The notes under the pieces were generated by a model. That model was given only the letters and a program-made list of their open reading frames with translations. It had not been told where the DNA came from and ran no database searches. 64,000 nt of DNA from Gordionus sp. m RMFG-2023 (Eukaryota; Nematomorpha; Gordioida; Chordodea; Parachordodidae): positions 78,035,561-78,099,560 of the forward strand of contig NC_088775.1 of the NCBI RefSeq assembly GCF_954871325.1. Direction: 5' to 3'. A program made the position numbers and the translations under genes. Of the stretch, positions 22,437-34,009 are shown piece after piece. The first letter of the stretch is position 1, and each line of letters opens with the position of its first letter.

Positions 22437-24322
22437 CAATGGCGTACGCAGGGGCAGGGGGACAAATCCCCCACCCTCCAAAGCCAAAAATGCAGATGCC
22501 GGATATATTTTTCAAAAATATTATTGTTTATATTAATTTATATTTGTTAATATTTATTCGTATCTCATATTAAATATATATTTAATTACATTTATTATCA
22601 CATTCATAAGTTATTTTATCAATTAATTTCGATTTCAAGTTTTCCGGCGTAATATTTACTTATTATTTTCAAATTTCTAATGGCGTAATATTTATCTACC
22701 ATTTTGAAATTTCTAGTCAAATAATAATTATTTCTGAAACTTCTGGTACAACAGGGAAAAAGAAACCTTGTCCAACGAGATAGAGTCTCTGTCATCAAGC
22801 AGTAACAGATTTTAAGGAATTAGAAGAGCCAATTATTTGCTATTACTGAAATGTCATAATGGCTTGAAAGAAATATTTCCTCAGAAGCAAGAAAATTATT
22901 GGATTCAATGCTTATTCCAAATTTTATTTCTCATTAGAATGTATTATTTAATAATAACTATTTTAAGTATTACTTTTCAAAAACATGACATTGACTTGAT
23001 TAAGAAGATGAGAATAGCGGAGAGTATTTTATCAGAACTCAAGGAAATTCGGGCTAATATTGATGAAGAATTTCATATTTTATTGTTGAGTCAAAAGCAG
23101 AGCTATACGTGTTAAATATTTGTCTCCCTCGCCTTGTAGCAAGGCAAGCTCATCGTTAAAACATTAATATAGGATCAGTAGAAGAGTATATCTTAGATAC
23201 AGATACATTTATAATCCAAATAAATGAATTTTTAATTCATCATGCAGCACTTACTAATCTGCAAATATTACTTCCAGAAAAGCCTTCCCAACCTTTTCAG
23301 ATGGTGATAGAAAAAAAATATTTGTTAGATTTTTATAATGAAGATGTTAAAGTATCTTATGATGCCTTACTAGATGAATAACTATGTTTATAAGATTAAC
23401 TATGGTTGATATAGTCCCAAAAAATGGTATGGATGCTCTACATTATTTCAAACACATTTTAGATTAAATTCCCAATGTATTAAAAGGGTTTATAAACTCT
23501 TCCCATTAGTAAACTAATGAGAGAACATTCTCTTTTTTAAGAAGAATAACAGAGGTCTGCAGAAGTACCATTTGCAGGGCACGGCCCGGATTTTTTTTTA
23601 AAGATTTTTTACGGCCCGGCCTGGGTTTCTTTTTAAAAATTTTCAGGCCCGGCCTGGCTTTTTTTAAAAAAAATTTTAGGCCCGGCTTTGCTTTTTTAAA
23701 AAAAATTTCAGGCCCGGCCCGGCTTTTTTAAAATAAAATTTTCAGGCCCGGCCCGGATTTTTTAAAAATAAATTATATTTATTTTTGATTTTTATAGCTA
23801 ATAATAACGATTTCAAATATAGGCTGTTAAAAAATACAGCCCGGCCTGGGTGTTTTTTTAAAAATAATTCAGGCCCAGCTTGGGTGTTTTTTTTTAAATT
23901 CAGGCCCGGCCCGGGGCCTGCAGGTCTCTGAAAAACATACCAAGAAATACAACATCTGAAAGTAGATTGAAAGGTTTGGATCTTTTAAATATTCATAGGT
24001 ATTTGACGACAAGCAAGGATGAGATAATTGAAAAATTAGCTCAATCCCAACGAAGATTGGATACATTGTAAATATATAACATACAAAATACAATTATTAC
24101 TTAGAAACTTTTTGTGTAAAGGCTCAAAAAATTCAAATTTCTATTTTGGGTGATTTAAGTGATTCTTTACATATAATTTTTTTATAATTCACATTAATTT
24201 AAAATTGTGTATTAGGAATAGTTATTAGTCCTAATAAATTTATGCTTGATATTTTTAAAAAACAATGTTTCTATAAAAAATTTATTATCCCCCCCCAGAC
24301 CGAATTCCTGCGTACGCGCCTG
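22437..24322 (+). mobile_element. hAT transposon, ZMYM1-like transposase remnant
   Basis: Ends CAATGGCGTACGCAGG (left) and CAGGCGCGTACGCAGG (right, read inward) are inverted repeats. They are flanked by GAAGGAAA (22429-22436) and GAAGGAAG (24323-24330), an 8-bp duplication with one mismatch. Plus-strand coding remnants include SVEEYILDTDTF (about 23180-23215), a C-terminal ERTFSFLRRI (about 23522-23549) and NTTSESRLKGLDLLNIHR (about 23950-24000). The last two are the hAT dimerisation domain as in ZMYM1-like hAT proteins. The frame carries several stops and shifts, and the N-terminal part is missing. A second element (23550-23930) splits the dimerisation domain just after RRI. Dead, of moderate age. 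Confidence 0.85.
23550..23930. mobile_element. Nested element with GGCCCGG subterminal array
   Basis: Left end CAGAGGTCTGCAG; right end, read inward, CAGAGACCTGCAGG. Between them are seven or eight units of about 45 bp: (C)AGGCCCGGCCTGG alternating with TTTTTAAAAAAAATTTT. It interrupts the transposase of the surrounding hAT element: on one side the frame reads ...FLRRI and on the other it resumes near KNIPRNTTSE. Length and ends suggest a non-autonomous hAT. The 8-bp duplication is not intact. Confidence 0.7.
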
Positions 24323-24470
24323 GAAGGAAGGCGTCAATTTTTTTTGGAAGGGGGAAGGTTAGGTGATAAAATAGATATTGATTTAGATGGGTGTATAAAC
24401 TTTACCCATCGGGACCTATTACTGAAACCATCCTAATCGGCAGGTAGAAAAATATGGAGGTTATAAATAA

Positions 24471-25970
24471 CAGGGATGTGAACCTGGACCCGGACCCAAA
24501 ACCCTCCTGGACCCTCGTATTTTACTGAACCCGGACCCGGACCCTTTTAAAAATAGGAGGGTCCAAGGGTTCAGGGTGTTAAAAATTTTTAACTTAAAAT
24601 TTTTTTTTTTTTAATTAATGTAAAAATATAATTTTTAAAAAATAATATAAAATTTTTATAATTTTATTAATTTTTAAAAAAATAATATAAAATTTTTATA
24701 ATTTTTAAAAAATAATGTAAAATTTTATTAATTTTTAAAAAATAATGTAAAATTTTTATAATTTTATTAATTTTTTGCGTGGAATCTCCTTCCTAAAAAA
24801 TAGTCACTTTAAAACATAATTGATAAAGCAAGGGATGTTGTAAAATATTTAAGAACTCCCACAATTGTTAGAATATTAAAATCCATGAAAAGGTAAATGG
24901 CAATTTTAGATTGCACAACACGTTGGTCCTCTATGTGTATGATGCTAGAGCGATTATTAAGTTTGAAAGATTTCTGTAATGATTTTATCATAGGAGCATG
25001 TGAAATCATTTTTTCAGAAGATGATTGGAATCAAGTAAAAGAGCTTACTAGTGTGCTGGTTCCTTTAAAAACAACATTAAGAGTGCAAGCTGAACAATTA
25101 TGTTTATCGGATTTTTATGGCATATGGTTAAGATGTCGATTAGAGTTAGGGAGATAAGTTCTTTTTCAAATGAAGTATTAGAAAATACGAAAATAAGAGA
25201 GCAACAATATTTACAAAATAGTGTTGTATATGCTTCGATATATTTAGACCCGCGATATCAGGTTTTATTAAGTAGTGAGCAAAAACAAATGGCTATAGAC
25301 CATCTTGAAGATTTATGGCATACCCAAAACTCTATTATTTACAATACATTGGTGGTTACAACAATATCTACTGGTTGTAGCGATAACAATGATAATGATA
25401 ACGATATTGATGATCTGGAAATTTTACTATTAGATAGAGAAAAAAAATTAAATTATCCTGATAGAAAGGAGTAAAAAATATCTATTGTATCTTTAATAGA
25501 AAAGTTCTCGGAAGTTATGAGAATAAATAGAGATGCAAACATTTTAAAATTCTGGGAAGAAAATTCTTCAATATATCCAGAATTATATACCTTTTCTAGA
25601 ATCGTCATGGCTGTACCGGCGACACAAGTACAATAATTTATGTATTATAAAAATGACTATCTATTTTAGGTAAGCGTAGAACGTGGATTTTCATCGTTGA
25701 CTAATTTACGTGGAAATCTGAAGGATGATATTTTAGAAGATATCATGATTGTGCGATTGAATAAAATATTTTAAATATAAATTATCTCATTTCGAATTAT
25801 AAATGTGTATATATTGAAGTATAATAAAAAATGAATGAAAAAGTCTATTTTGAGTCATTATTTTTATGTTTCCTCTGAACCCAGACCCGAACCCTGGACC
25901 CGGGTCCTTTTTAAATTTATTACCGACCCGAACCCGGACCCTTTTTTTTGTCGAAGGGTTCACATCCCTG
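24471..25970 (+). mobile_element. hAT transposon with perfect 8-bp duplication
   Basis: The element runs from CAGGGATGTGAACC to GGTTCACATCCCTG and is flanked by ATAAATAA on both sides (24463-24470 and 25971-25978, 8 of 8). Both ends have GGACCCGGACCC-type short repeats. Plus-strand transposase pieces, in order: TTRWSSMCMMLERLLSLKDF (about 24920), VYASIYLDPRY (about 25230), the segment IYPELYTFSRIVMAVPATQ (about 25575), then VSVERGFSSLTNLRG (about 25675), the hAT dimerisation domain. The last two are joined across a probable ~45-bp intron (CAA/GTACAA ... CTATTTTAG/GTAAGC). The N-terminal BED finger and first catalytic part are absent; 24596-24775 is instead an A/T tandem repeat. There is a frameshift near 25140 and a stop near 25472. 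It is recent by its flanks but cannot make a whole protein. Confidence 0.9.
24596..24775. repeat. A/T tandem repeat inside the hAT element
   Basis: Three to four copies of a unit of about 40-50 bp, TTTTTAAAAAATAATGTAAA followed by ATTTTTATAATTTTATTAA. It replaces the region where the transposase N-terminus should be. Confidence 0.75.
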
Positions 25971-25994
25971 ATAAATAATACTTTTTAAAGGAGG

Positions 25995-26215
25995 TAGTTG
26001 TTAAACGGCTCGTTTTGAGCCGATTTTTAAAAACGGCTAATTCAATATATTAGCCAGGAAAATATTTTCTAAGCCTCGAGATTTAGCTAATAGATGTCCA
26101 AACCTTTGTTCCTTCTATAAACAAAATCTTCAGGCTTGCGTAATACTATTCTGGACGAAATATTGAGTTAGCCGTTTTTAAAAATCGGCTCAAAACGAGC
26201 CGTTTAACAACACTA
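25995..26215. mobile_element. hAT-type MITE, TAGTGTTGTT family
   Basis: Left TAGTTGTTAAACGGCTCG, right GAGCCGTTTAACAACACTA. The inverted ends extend about 45 bp (GTTTTGAGCCGATTTTTAAA). Flanks AAAGGAGG (25987-25994) and AAAGGGGG (26216-26223) match at 7 of 8. It sits only 16 bp beyond the duplication of the hAT element at 24471-25970. Confidence 0.85.
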
Positions 26216-28855
26216 AAAGGGGGTATAAAATTTAGAAAGAAAATAGTAAACATTATTTTCATTATCATTAACCAAAAATTTATAGAGAATAGGTTCTCCT
26301 ATTTACTTTGAAAAAAGGCGCCATGGCGCAAAAAAATAGATAAAAATTATGGTTTAAAAAATATATAAACATTGGATTAAAAAATAAATAAATTGTAACA
26401 TGGAAAATATGGGAAAATTCTTCTTTTTTTAAAGTTTATAAACTTTATTTTATATTAATGGGTTATGATGCTTATGGGAAAAAAAATTATTAAAATTTAT
26501 TTTCCTAAAAAGTAACAACAACAAATAATATACATTTAATTTATACAATATTTTTTTGTGGTATAAAAAAAAAGGGGGAAAAAGATAGAATAAACAAAAA
26601 ATTTTTATATATAAAAAAAACATAATTATTTTTTTTTTTTTAAAAACCTGAATAAAAATGACCAATTTAAATAACTGTTTTTTGCTCACTCTCCACAAGT
26701 CGTCGGGATAAGATAGTTTTTTTAAAATCTATATAGATGGCTCGTTATTCAAAAATACCCATTCAAAAGAGGTGGTCACTCCCGCAAATGGCCGCTAACT
26801 TAGAAGGTTTATTTTGTGGGGTATGCCTTTTTTCCAAAGAAATTAAAATACTAAAAAAAAATGTGCATAAAAAATATTATTTTTTTATATATTGCGTGTA
26901 CATTGTACTTTTAGCGATAGGGGGTGAAATTATATTTTCAATAAAAATAAATTATAATTATAAACTTTATATTTGTGCTATGTATATCTTAATCTACAAA
27001 ATATATTATATTTTCCGGGTTATAATATCTTATCCAATGGACATTACAGAGTTTGAAAAATTTGTAAACAAAAGTGAAGATTTTTTTTATTCAAAATTTT
27101 TGATTTCATCTTAGATTTTTTTAAGCATGAAAATTATAAAAGATTTTGGAATTTTTAGGTATAATTTGATCAAAATTTCTTTTATTCTATTATTAATGGA
27201 TAGCGTTCCGTTTCAGTGATTAACTCCCAAATCTCGGTTTAGTAACTATTACCCATAGTTGGGTAATGACTAAATGTCAGATTCGGATCAATCTACCCGG
27301 GGAAAATCCGTTACCATTAAGGCTTTTATTTATATATTAGTTTCTTTCAAATTTGAGCTGCTATATTTTTAAGAAAAACCCCGAGTCCAAAGTGAATATT
27401 TTCAGCTTAAAACTTTAGCCGGCTAATAACTGGCTTAAACGGTTTAAAATATAATAAACTGATCCAAACTTATTGGGAAGGGGCTTGTTGTAAAGGATAA
27501 TTTTTTTACCAATATTTTTAATTTAATAAAAAAAATATCCAATTTTTTTATGTAAAAAAAATACTTTATGCGAAAACTAACTATATTTGAAATATGGCCT
27601 AAATATATTTAGCGACAAAATATTAATATTTAATATTTTATCATGCAAAATGGATAAAAATATATTTAAGAAATCAGAGAGCTTGCAAGTCCACCTATTT
27701 TTCTTATAGCCGCAACGTGTGGAGGGGAGGGGACAGTCTTAGGAAAAATAAGCTGTTTTTGCCTGATTTTTATCAAAAAAGGGTGGATTTTTTCACATCC
27801 TCCAGTCATATTTGTTGAAAATTAATATTCAGCGGGTATGGAGGGGGGGGGGGCGGTATAAAATTATCCCGATATTTTTTTGAGAGATATGAAACTTTTA
27901 TTTTTTTTAAAAATATCATCATATTTTGTTTAGGGGGGGGGGCAGAGATTTCAAGTAGTTGGCAAAGTGTACCTATCCAACCCCTATAGTACGCATGTTT
28001 GAAGGATTCCGTCATGCGGCGACTAATAAATGGGATATATATTTAACCTTTTTTAAAAAAAAGTGCCTTTTTCGCATATTTGTGTCAATATTTCGGCAAA
28101 TGGTAAAAATTTGTTAGGAGACTCTAATCATTGAATATTCTATATAGTTAATAGGCTCCTGTCAGAGTCAAATACAAAAAAAACAATGCCGATGGGCATA
28201 ATAAAATTTTTTTGTTCGATGAAAAAAATAAATAATTATGAATAAATTAAATGGTAATGAATGAGGTGTATTAACCCCTCCCTTTGTACCCCCCCCCCTT
28301 TTTTATATTTTTCCGTGCATATTATTTATTCAATATATATGTATTACTAATGTGCTATCATCGTCAAAAGGTATAATGTGAATGAATGAATTAATCAATC
28401 ATTCGGTGTCGAAAAATAATCATATATTAATCATCAAAATAGTAGGGTACGTACATATTTTAATAAAGTAATGCTTTTTTTCGCGAAATAATTAATTAAT
28501 TAATAAGTTTTTTTTAAAGTATTAATATGGGTGTCACCAAATATTAAATAATTATATATTCAACATTTATTCTTTGATTGGTATTTCAATCCCGATTTAT
28601 AATATTTAATTACTGTCGAGTCCCATAGGGTAAAATAGTAATACCGACAAATATTAAACCGGCCTGACCATAGCCCAAAAAATATATTAATTTTATATTT
28701 CCTTTTTTCCATCTCCCTAGATTTAATTGGTGTCACTTATCACAATTTTAAAAAAATATATATTATTTATCAGAAAAGGAGTTAACAAAGAAATTTTTTT
28801 TACAATCCGGCAGCATTTTAGATCAAAGAACATGTCCAAATCCTATTATATTATA
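26216..28855. other. Intergenic, no gene seen
   Basis: Runs of G or C occur at 27843-27853, 27933-27942 and 28289-28298. The 125-codon frame at 26737-27114 begins plausibly (MARYSKIPIQKRWSLPQMAA), but becomes A/T-driven low-complexity sequence. It has no splice or homology support, so I do not call it. Confidence 0.4.
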
Positions 28856-29236
28856 GTGCGCACAAATTGAGCGTTTCAAACGCTGTGTTGCAAACGCAAA
28901 TAATGCATTTCAAATGGCCTCGTGCAAATTGATAAAATTACTGTTTGGCGTTAGCAACTATTTTAAAAAACACAAATAGGTTTACTTTTTCTTTACTTTT
29001 TTTATTATTGTAATATTATATAAAATGTAATATAAATAATTTACTTATATCCTAAAAAAAAGAATATTTTGAAATAAGAAGGCAGACGATAATATAATTT
29101 TCAAAGACAAATCCTTTTTTTAGACTTATTAAATATTGAATAGACGATATTAACAAAAAAGGCAACCTCAATTTAAACAAGGAGTGCGTTACGTTTTTTA
29201 AAAAATTACGGCAAAACGTAAACGCTCATTGTGTGC
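28856..29236. mobile_element. Possible MITE with GAGCGTTT ends
   Basis: Left GTGCGCACAAATTGAGCGTT; right, read inward, GCACACAATGAGCGTTTACG. Subterminal CAAACGC/AAACGT repeats lie at both sides. The interior is non-coding. Boundaries and duplication are not certain. Confidence 0.45.
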
Positions 29237-29454
29237 TTTATTAAATTGTTTTTACATCATTATTGGAAATTGGTTTTAATTCAGTTTCACTTTCTAATTA
29301 CCTAAAATGTTTTCATTTTTCTCATGATAATTTTTTTTTGTGATGAATAAAATAGTAATAGAATAAATGAAATGATCATGATAAAATTATCTGAGCCATT
29401 TTAGATTAAAGCCTAAACAACAGATTAGGATAATATTTTTTTTATAGTTTAAGA

Positions 29455-30115
29455 CAGGGTTGGCAAGTTGGCCAATTGACCGGTCAAATTCAGTCTATTG
29501 ACCAGTATTTGACCTGGTCAAATATTCTAAAAAAATTAATATGTTTGAAAAAGGAAAATAATATAGATAAATCTTATCACAATGATGCTTATTAATTAGT
29601 TCTCCATTATCAATGGGAGCATCTTATTAGTAGTGAGTTTAATGAAGCATGTGATATAATACAATAAGCATTTTACGATGATTAAAATATTTCAAGTGAT
29701 ATCATAAATTTCAGAAGTAAACCCGGCATATTTATAACAAAATATGCGGAAAACAGTAACTTCCATAAGAAACAATCAGATTTCGGTACCGGTGGAATAG
29801 GCTTTGCCTATTAAGAAAAATGCTATTTTAATAACATTTAGTCCTAGTTCTTCTTAAGGGGGAAATATTCATATGGAAAACAGAAATAGATTGAGGACCT
29901 CGACAACAGTAAAATTGATTATAAGAAAATTAATATAACATATGAATCAAAATAAGATTCTGCCACGCAGAGAGAAACATTAATTATAGAATGACAATGA
30001 ATTTATAAAATTAATATTATACAATTTTGTCTTAAAAAATATTTCTATGAATTTGACTATATTTGACTATTGACCGATATTTCACCGGTCAAATATACAA
30101 CTATGATATACATTT
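29455..30115 (+). mobile_element. hAT-like decayed element
   Basis: It starts CAGGGTTGGCAAGTTGG, a common hAT left end. It has GACCGGTCAAAT-type motifs near both ends (29480-29520 and about 30070-30100). The interior carries broken plus-strand frames (a YQWEHLISSEFNEACDII-like stretch near 29605-29660). The transposase family cannot be fixed and no duplication is seen. Confidence 0.4.
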
Positions 30116-30224
30116 TTCCTAAGTACGTTTAAAATAAAGTTGTTATAAATTAGGGATGTATATACCTTTTTAAAAATATCGGATCAGCCCAATCACTCAT
30201 TTCTAATATAGGGCATAGACAGGT

Positions 30225-30410
30225 TAAATGTCGTTAAACGCCATAATCCAGTATTTTAGCCAAAAAATATTACGTAAACCTGGAGATTTAGTTATAGGTC
30301 TCAAGACATTTAGGCCTCTATTAACGAAATCTCGAGGGTTGCGTAATATTATCATGGCTAATATCTTAATTTAAAATCGGCTAAATTGAACCGTTTAATA
30401 AATAATACTA
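30225..30410. mobile_element. hAT-type MITE, TAGTGTTGTT family
   Basis: Left TAAATGTCGTTAAACGCC, interior ATTTTAGCCAAAAAATATTA, right AACCGTTTAATAAATAATACTA. Diverged ends and a poorly matching flank make it an old copy. Confidence 0.6.
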
Positions 30411-30504
30411 GACTGATCCGATATATCAAAATGGTCGTTAAAAATTTTTAATTTACAAAAAATTGGAATAGCCTTATTTTATTTTATATTTTAGGTATCT
30501 TATC

Positions 30505-31105
30505 TAGGTCATTTCCAGACAGAACGTTTTTTCAAAGCGGTTTTTGGGTAATGTTACCAGCTATTTTTTTTATTTCCAAAAAAAATGTTAAATTCTAGAA
30601 TTAATTTTTTTTATATAATATAAAATTTCAAAAAAACAATCCGGACTCATATTTCAAAACGCCATTTAATCGTTATTAAAATCAAACCAGTTTGTTTTCT
30701 ATTTACGATGAAAAAAATGGGGATCAAAATTGTTTTTTTTAAATATTATATTATATTAAAAAAATTAATTCTGGAAGTTAACATTTTTTTTGGAAATAAA
30801 AAATTGATTGCTGATAACATTACCCAAAAACCGCTTTAAAAAAACGTTCTGTCTGGAATAGTGTTGTTAAACGGCTCGTTTTGAGCCGATTTTTAAAAAC
30901 GGCTAACTTAATACCTCATTCAGAAAAATATTCCCTAAGCCTGAAGATTTTGCTCATAGAAGGAACTAAGGTCTATACAAATATTATAGAAATCTTGAGG
31001 CTTAGGCAATATTATTCTGGCTAAAATATGGAGTTAGCCGTTTTTAAAAATCGGCTCAAAACAAGCCGTTTAACAACACTAGTCTGGAAATGGCCCTAGA
31101 CATTT
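30505..31105. mobile_element. Large palindromic element with a MITE inserted
   Basis: The left arm (from about 30505, CTAGGTCATTTCCAGACAGA) and the right arm (ending about 31105) are inverted copies. Each arm is about 90-100 bp, including AACGTTTTTTCAAAGCGG and TTTTTGGGTAATGTTA. The right arm is cut by the MITE 30859-31081. Without that insert the element is about 370 bp, with a ~130 bp centre. It is non-coding and of unknown superfamily. Confidence 0.7.
30859..31081. mobile_element. hAT-type MITE, TAGTGTTGTT family, best copy
   Basis: Ends TAGTGTTGTTAAACGG and CCGTTTAACAACACTA are perfect inverted repeats, and the arms continue ~45 bp. Flanks are GTCTGGAA on both sides (30851-30858 and 31082-31089), a perfect 8-bp duplication. 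The duplication lies in the arm of an older palindromic element, which gives relative age and proves the boundaries. Confidence 0.93.
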
Positions 31106-32660
31106 TTCCCCCCTAATTTGATCATTATAAATCGAATCGCGTATCTGCCTCTAAAACGCTGTATCGGTACACCTCTATTTGTATTATATTTGTTATCCAA
31201 AAGAGTGGTTGTTTTATTTTTCAGATTAGACTAACTTTTGGCGGCTGCCCTAGCTAGCCTTTTTTTAAAGTTATTAAAACTTAAGGGGCATTTCGAAATT
31301 ACGATCACATTTTAAATTTATTTTTTTTTAAATAAGCTGATATTAAAATAAAATTTCCCCTTTTTCCAGTAGTGTTAAAAAATGCAGCAATTTACTACAA
31401 TATTATTATGTTAGACGCTATTAAAAAGTGAGCTAGGTCGATCTTTTATACGCTTTATTTTTTATGGCTGGTATAAATATTATTAATTTAATTACAATAT
31501 CGCTTTTTTTCATCTTATTTATAATTATTTTTCCCATCTCTTTTTTTAATTCCCCTAATAGTTACTTTTTTTTAAAAAAAAATATTCCCTCTTTTTTATT
31601 TTAAAGTGGAAGGAATTAAATAATTTGAAGGATAATGCCATATGTAAGAGTCTGGCAGCGGGTTTGAGGGGGTTTATGATTTAAATTGTAAAACAATATA
31701 ATAAAAATTTGGTTATTTATTTTGCTAAAAAGGAGAGGGGGTGGTGGTAAATATAAAATTATAATGTTGTATGTTCCCCGATAATGTAAACTTTAATAAT
31801 TAATAATTAATATATTACATTTTAAATCATTTATTTTACTAGCTTAAAGAGGTCACTTGATTTTTTAAATCAAGCTTTTATGAATTTGAAATCTCTTTAA
31901 AATAAATATAAATAATATCAATATAATTAACTTAAAATAATATTAAGAATTTAGACGTCAATCAAGGTGTCCTCCACAAAATCGCTCTGTTCAGGACATA
32001 CCCTTAGTAATGAAGTGTTATTAAACGTTCAATAAACTATAATAAATTCATATAGAAATGCCAATGTATTCACTTAATGTAAAATTTTTTATCTAACTTT
32101 AAAAAAATCCTCTAAATTTAGAATAGCTTCTAAAAAAATTAGAGATGTAAAAAAAATATATTATATACCATGAAAAAATATTTTAAATAATTAAAATTAT
32201 GTTGGAATCAAATACAAATAAATTTATGATAGATTAAAAATGAACATTAATTTTCCTAATAATATGTTAGATTAAATTTTAAAGAGATATATTTGTTAGT
32301 TGTTAGAAATGAACATTGGTTTAAAAATAATTAGAGCCAAGCTATATAAAAATTTCTTTTTAACCTGAGCTTGTCCTAAAAATAAAATTTTATTAATTTT
32401 TTAAGGTGTTGCATATCCAAAATTTTTAATTGAAAAATATATATGTTTTTGAAAGCCCAAGCCCAGCTTTGGGACAACTATCAGGGTTATACATAATTTT
32501 ATTTTATATCATCATTTTTAGAATATGAATTACAGTATTTTTGCATATTATTATTATCTTGTTTTTTATGGTAAATTTAGATAAATTGTTGTAAATGACT
32601 AATTTGTATATCTCATTTTTTGAAATTTACTTTGGTAGTATATATATATTATACATATGT
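31106..32660. other. Intergenic, no gene seen
   Basis: A/T-rich with long A and T runs. No coding, RNA or clear mobile feature can be supported. Confidence 0.5.
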
Positions 32661-33010
32661 CATATTGGGATATGGGATCCATTGGGATTCAGTATCTTTA
32701 TGGTTAAAATTAATTAAAGGCAAATTTTAAATTGGAATCTGATTTGATTAGAAATGTATTCCAAGTATATAGCATCCAAACTAAATTTCATATAATTTTG
32801 CCTATAATTTTAAATATTCTTAATTTATATCAATTTTTATATAGATTTTTTATATTAATTTTAAAAATTTACAAAAGTTTATGATAAAAATTGTTTGAAA
32901 TTTATAGGGTAGATATTCCCAATCAATAGATTTTTCAAATTTAAAAATCTCCCTCAGTAAATGATATAAATTTGAGATTCCAAATCCCTTGTAGACTCTA
33001 TCCCAATATG
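32661..33010. mobile_element. MITE with CATATTGGGATA ends
   Basis: Left CATATTGGGATATGGGATCC; right, read inward, CATATTGGGATAGAGTC. Subterminal GGGATTC/GGAATCTC motifs follow. The interior is A/T-rich and non-coding. A second copy, interrupted by another element, lies in a talin intron at 58774-59040. Confidence 0.65.
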
Positions 33011-33053
33011 ATGGAAATTTGCAAAATTACATTAAGATAAAACTATAACAGGT

Positions 33054-33420
33054 GTATAACCATTAGGGATGAATATCCCCCCCCCCTCACAAATCTGCCT
33101 GTTCTTGTAAATATCATCTTAAGCTAATAAAAATTCACCTACTCCTTCATCCACTCCTCCTCTCAGCAAAAAATATATCATATAAGGAAGAATTTGAAAG
33201 AAAACTTTATAACTTTTAAAAATAATGACTATAATTTTTTTTAGAAAAAAACCATTTTAAAAATAAAGGTAAAAACCCAAAATTATTTTTATAAAATATA
33301 ATATAGTCAAATGCCTACAATAAGTGAACTTAAAGATCCAACAAAATTTATCTGGAAAATATTCACCTAATAGTCCCTACTCCCCCCCCCCCACCTTTAA
33401 CAAAATTCCAATGATATAAA
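33054..33420. repeat. C-run repeat family, copy 1
   Basis: Bounded by GGGATGAATATCCCCCCCCC on the left. It contains CAAATGCCTACAATAAGTGA and CCACCTTTAAC near a second C run (33382-33392). Its reverse complement matches 56408-56775 (GGTCCACTTATTGTAAGGC). Probably a non-autonomous DNA element. Confidence 0.5.
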
Positions 33421-34009
33421 ATATAAACAATATTCTCAAATTTTGTTTATATTTTAATTACCTGTATAATAATAAATTATCTATGCTACCAACTAACACT
33501 ATCTTTAGATCACAATAAAAATCTCATGGTATAAAATAAGTATTAATGTTTTAACAATTGTCTAGAATTTGGATATTTTATTATAAATATAATTAAAAAT
33601 CTTTAAGAAATTAATAAACTTCAGTTTTTGAGAATAGATTAATAGGTAAATTTTGTTAAAAAAATTCGAACCTACTTTTTGAAATTGGTGTGTACCAAAT
33701 GATTTTAAATACATTTGGATTACCAGGGAAAATAGCTTCGAAATTATACTAATTTATACAATGACATATAATATAATTTTACATACAAGATTCTAAACTT
33801 TTTATAATATACCATATAATCAAATAATTTATTCTGAATTAAATTATCATCGATAATTTTAAAAAGAAAAATGCACATTTAAAAAAATCTTTAAATATAA
33901 GAATATTTTTCTCTTTTGCTACATTGTAAGGAATATAAAATTAGGACTATTCCTGAAAACTTACCATTATTAAAACTAATAAGAACTATAAATTCATAGG
34001 AGTAGCAAT

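Noticed and set aside
26737-27114. 125-codon plus-strand frame starting MARYSKIPIQ
   Set aside because: After ~35 codons it becomes A/T-driven Tyr/Ile/Lys low-complexity sequence, with no splice sites or domain.
27806-28015. Frame with a Pro-rich stretch
   Set aside because: The prolines come from the G runs read in reverse; no other support.
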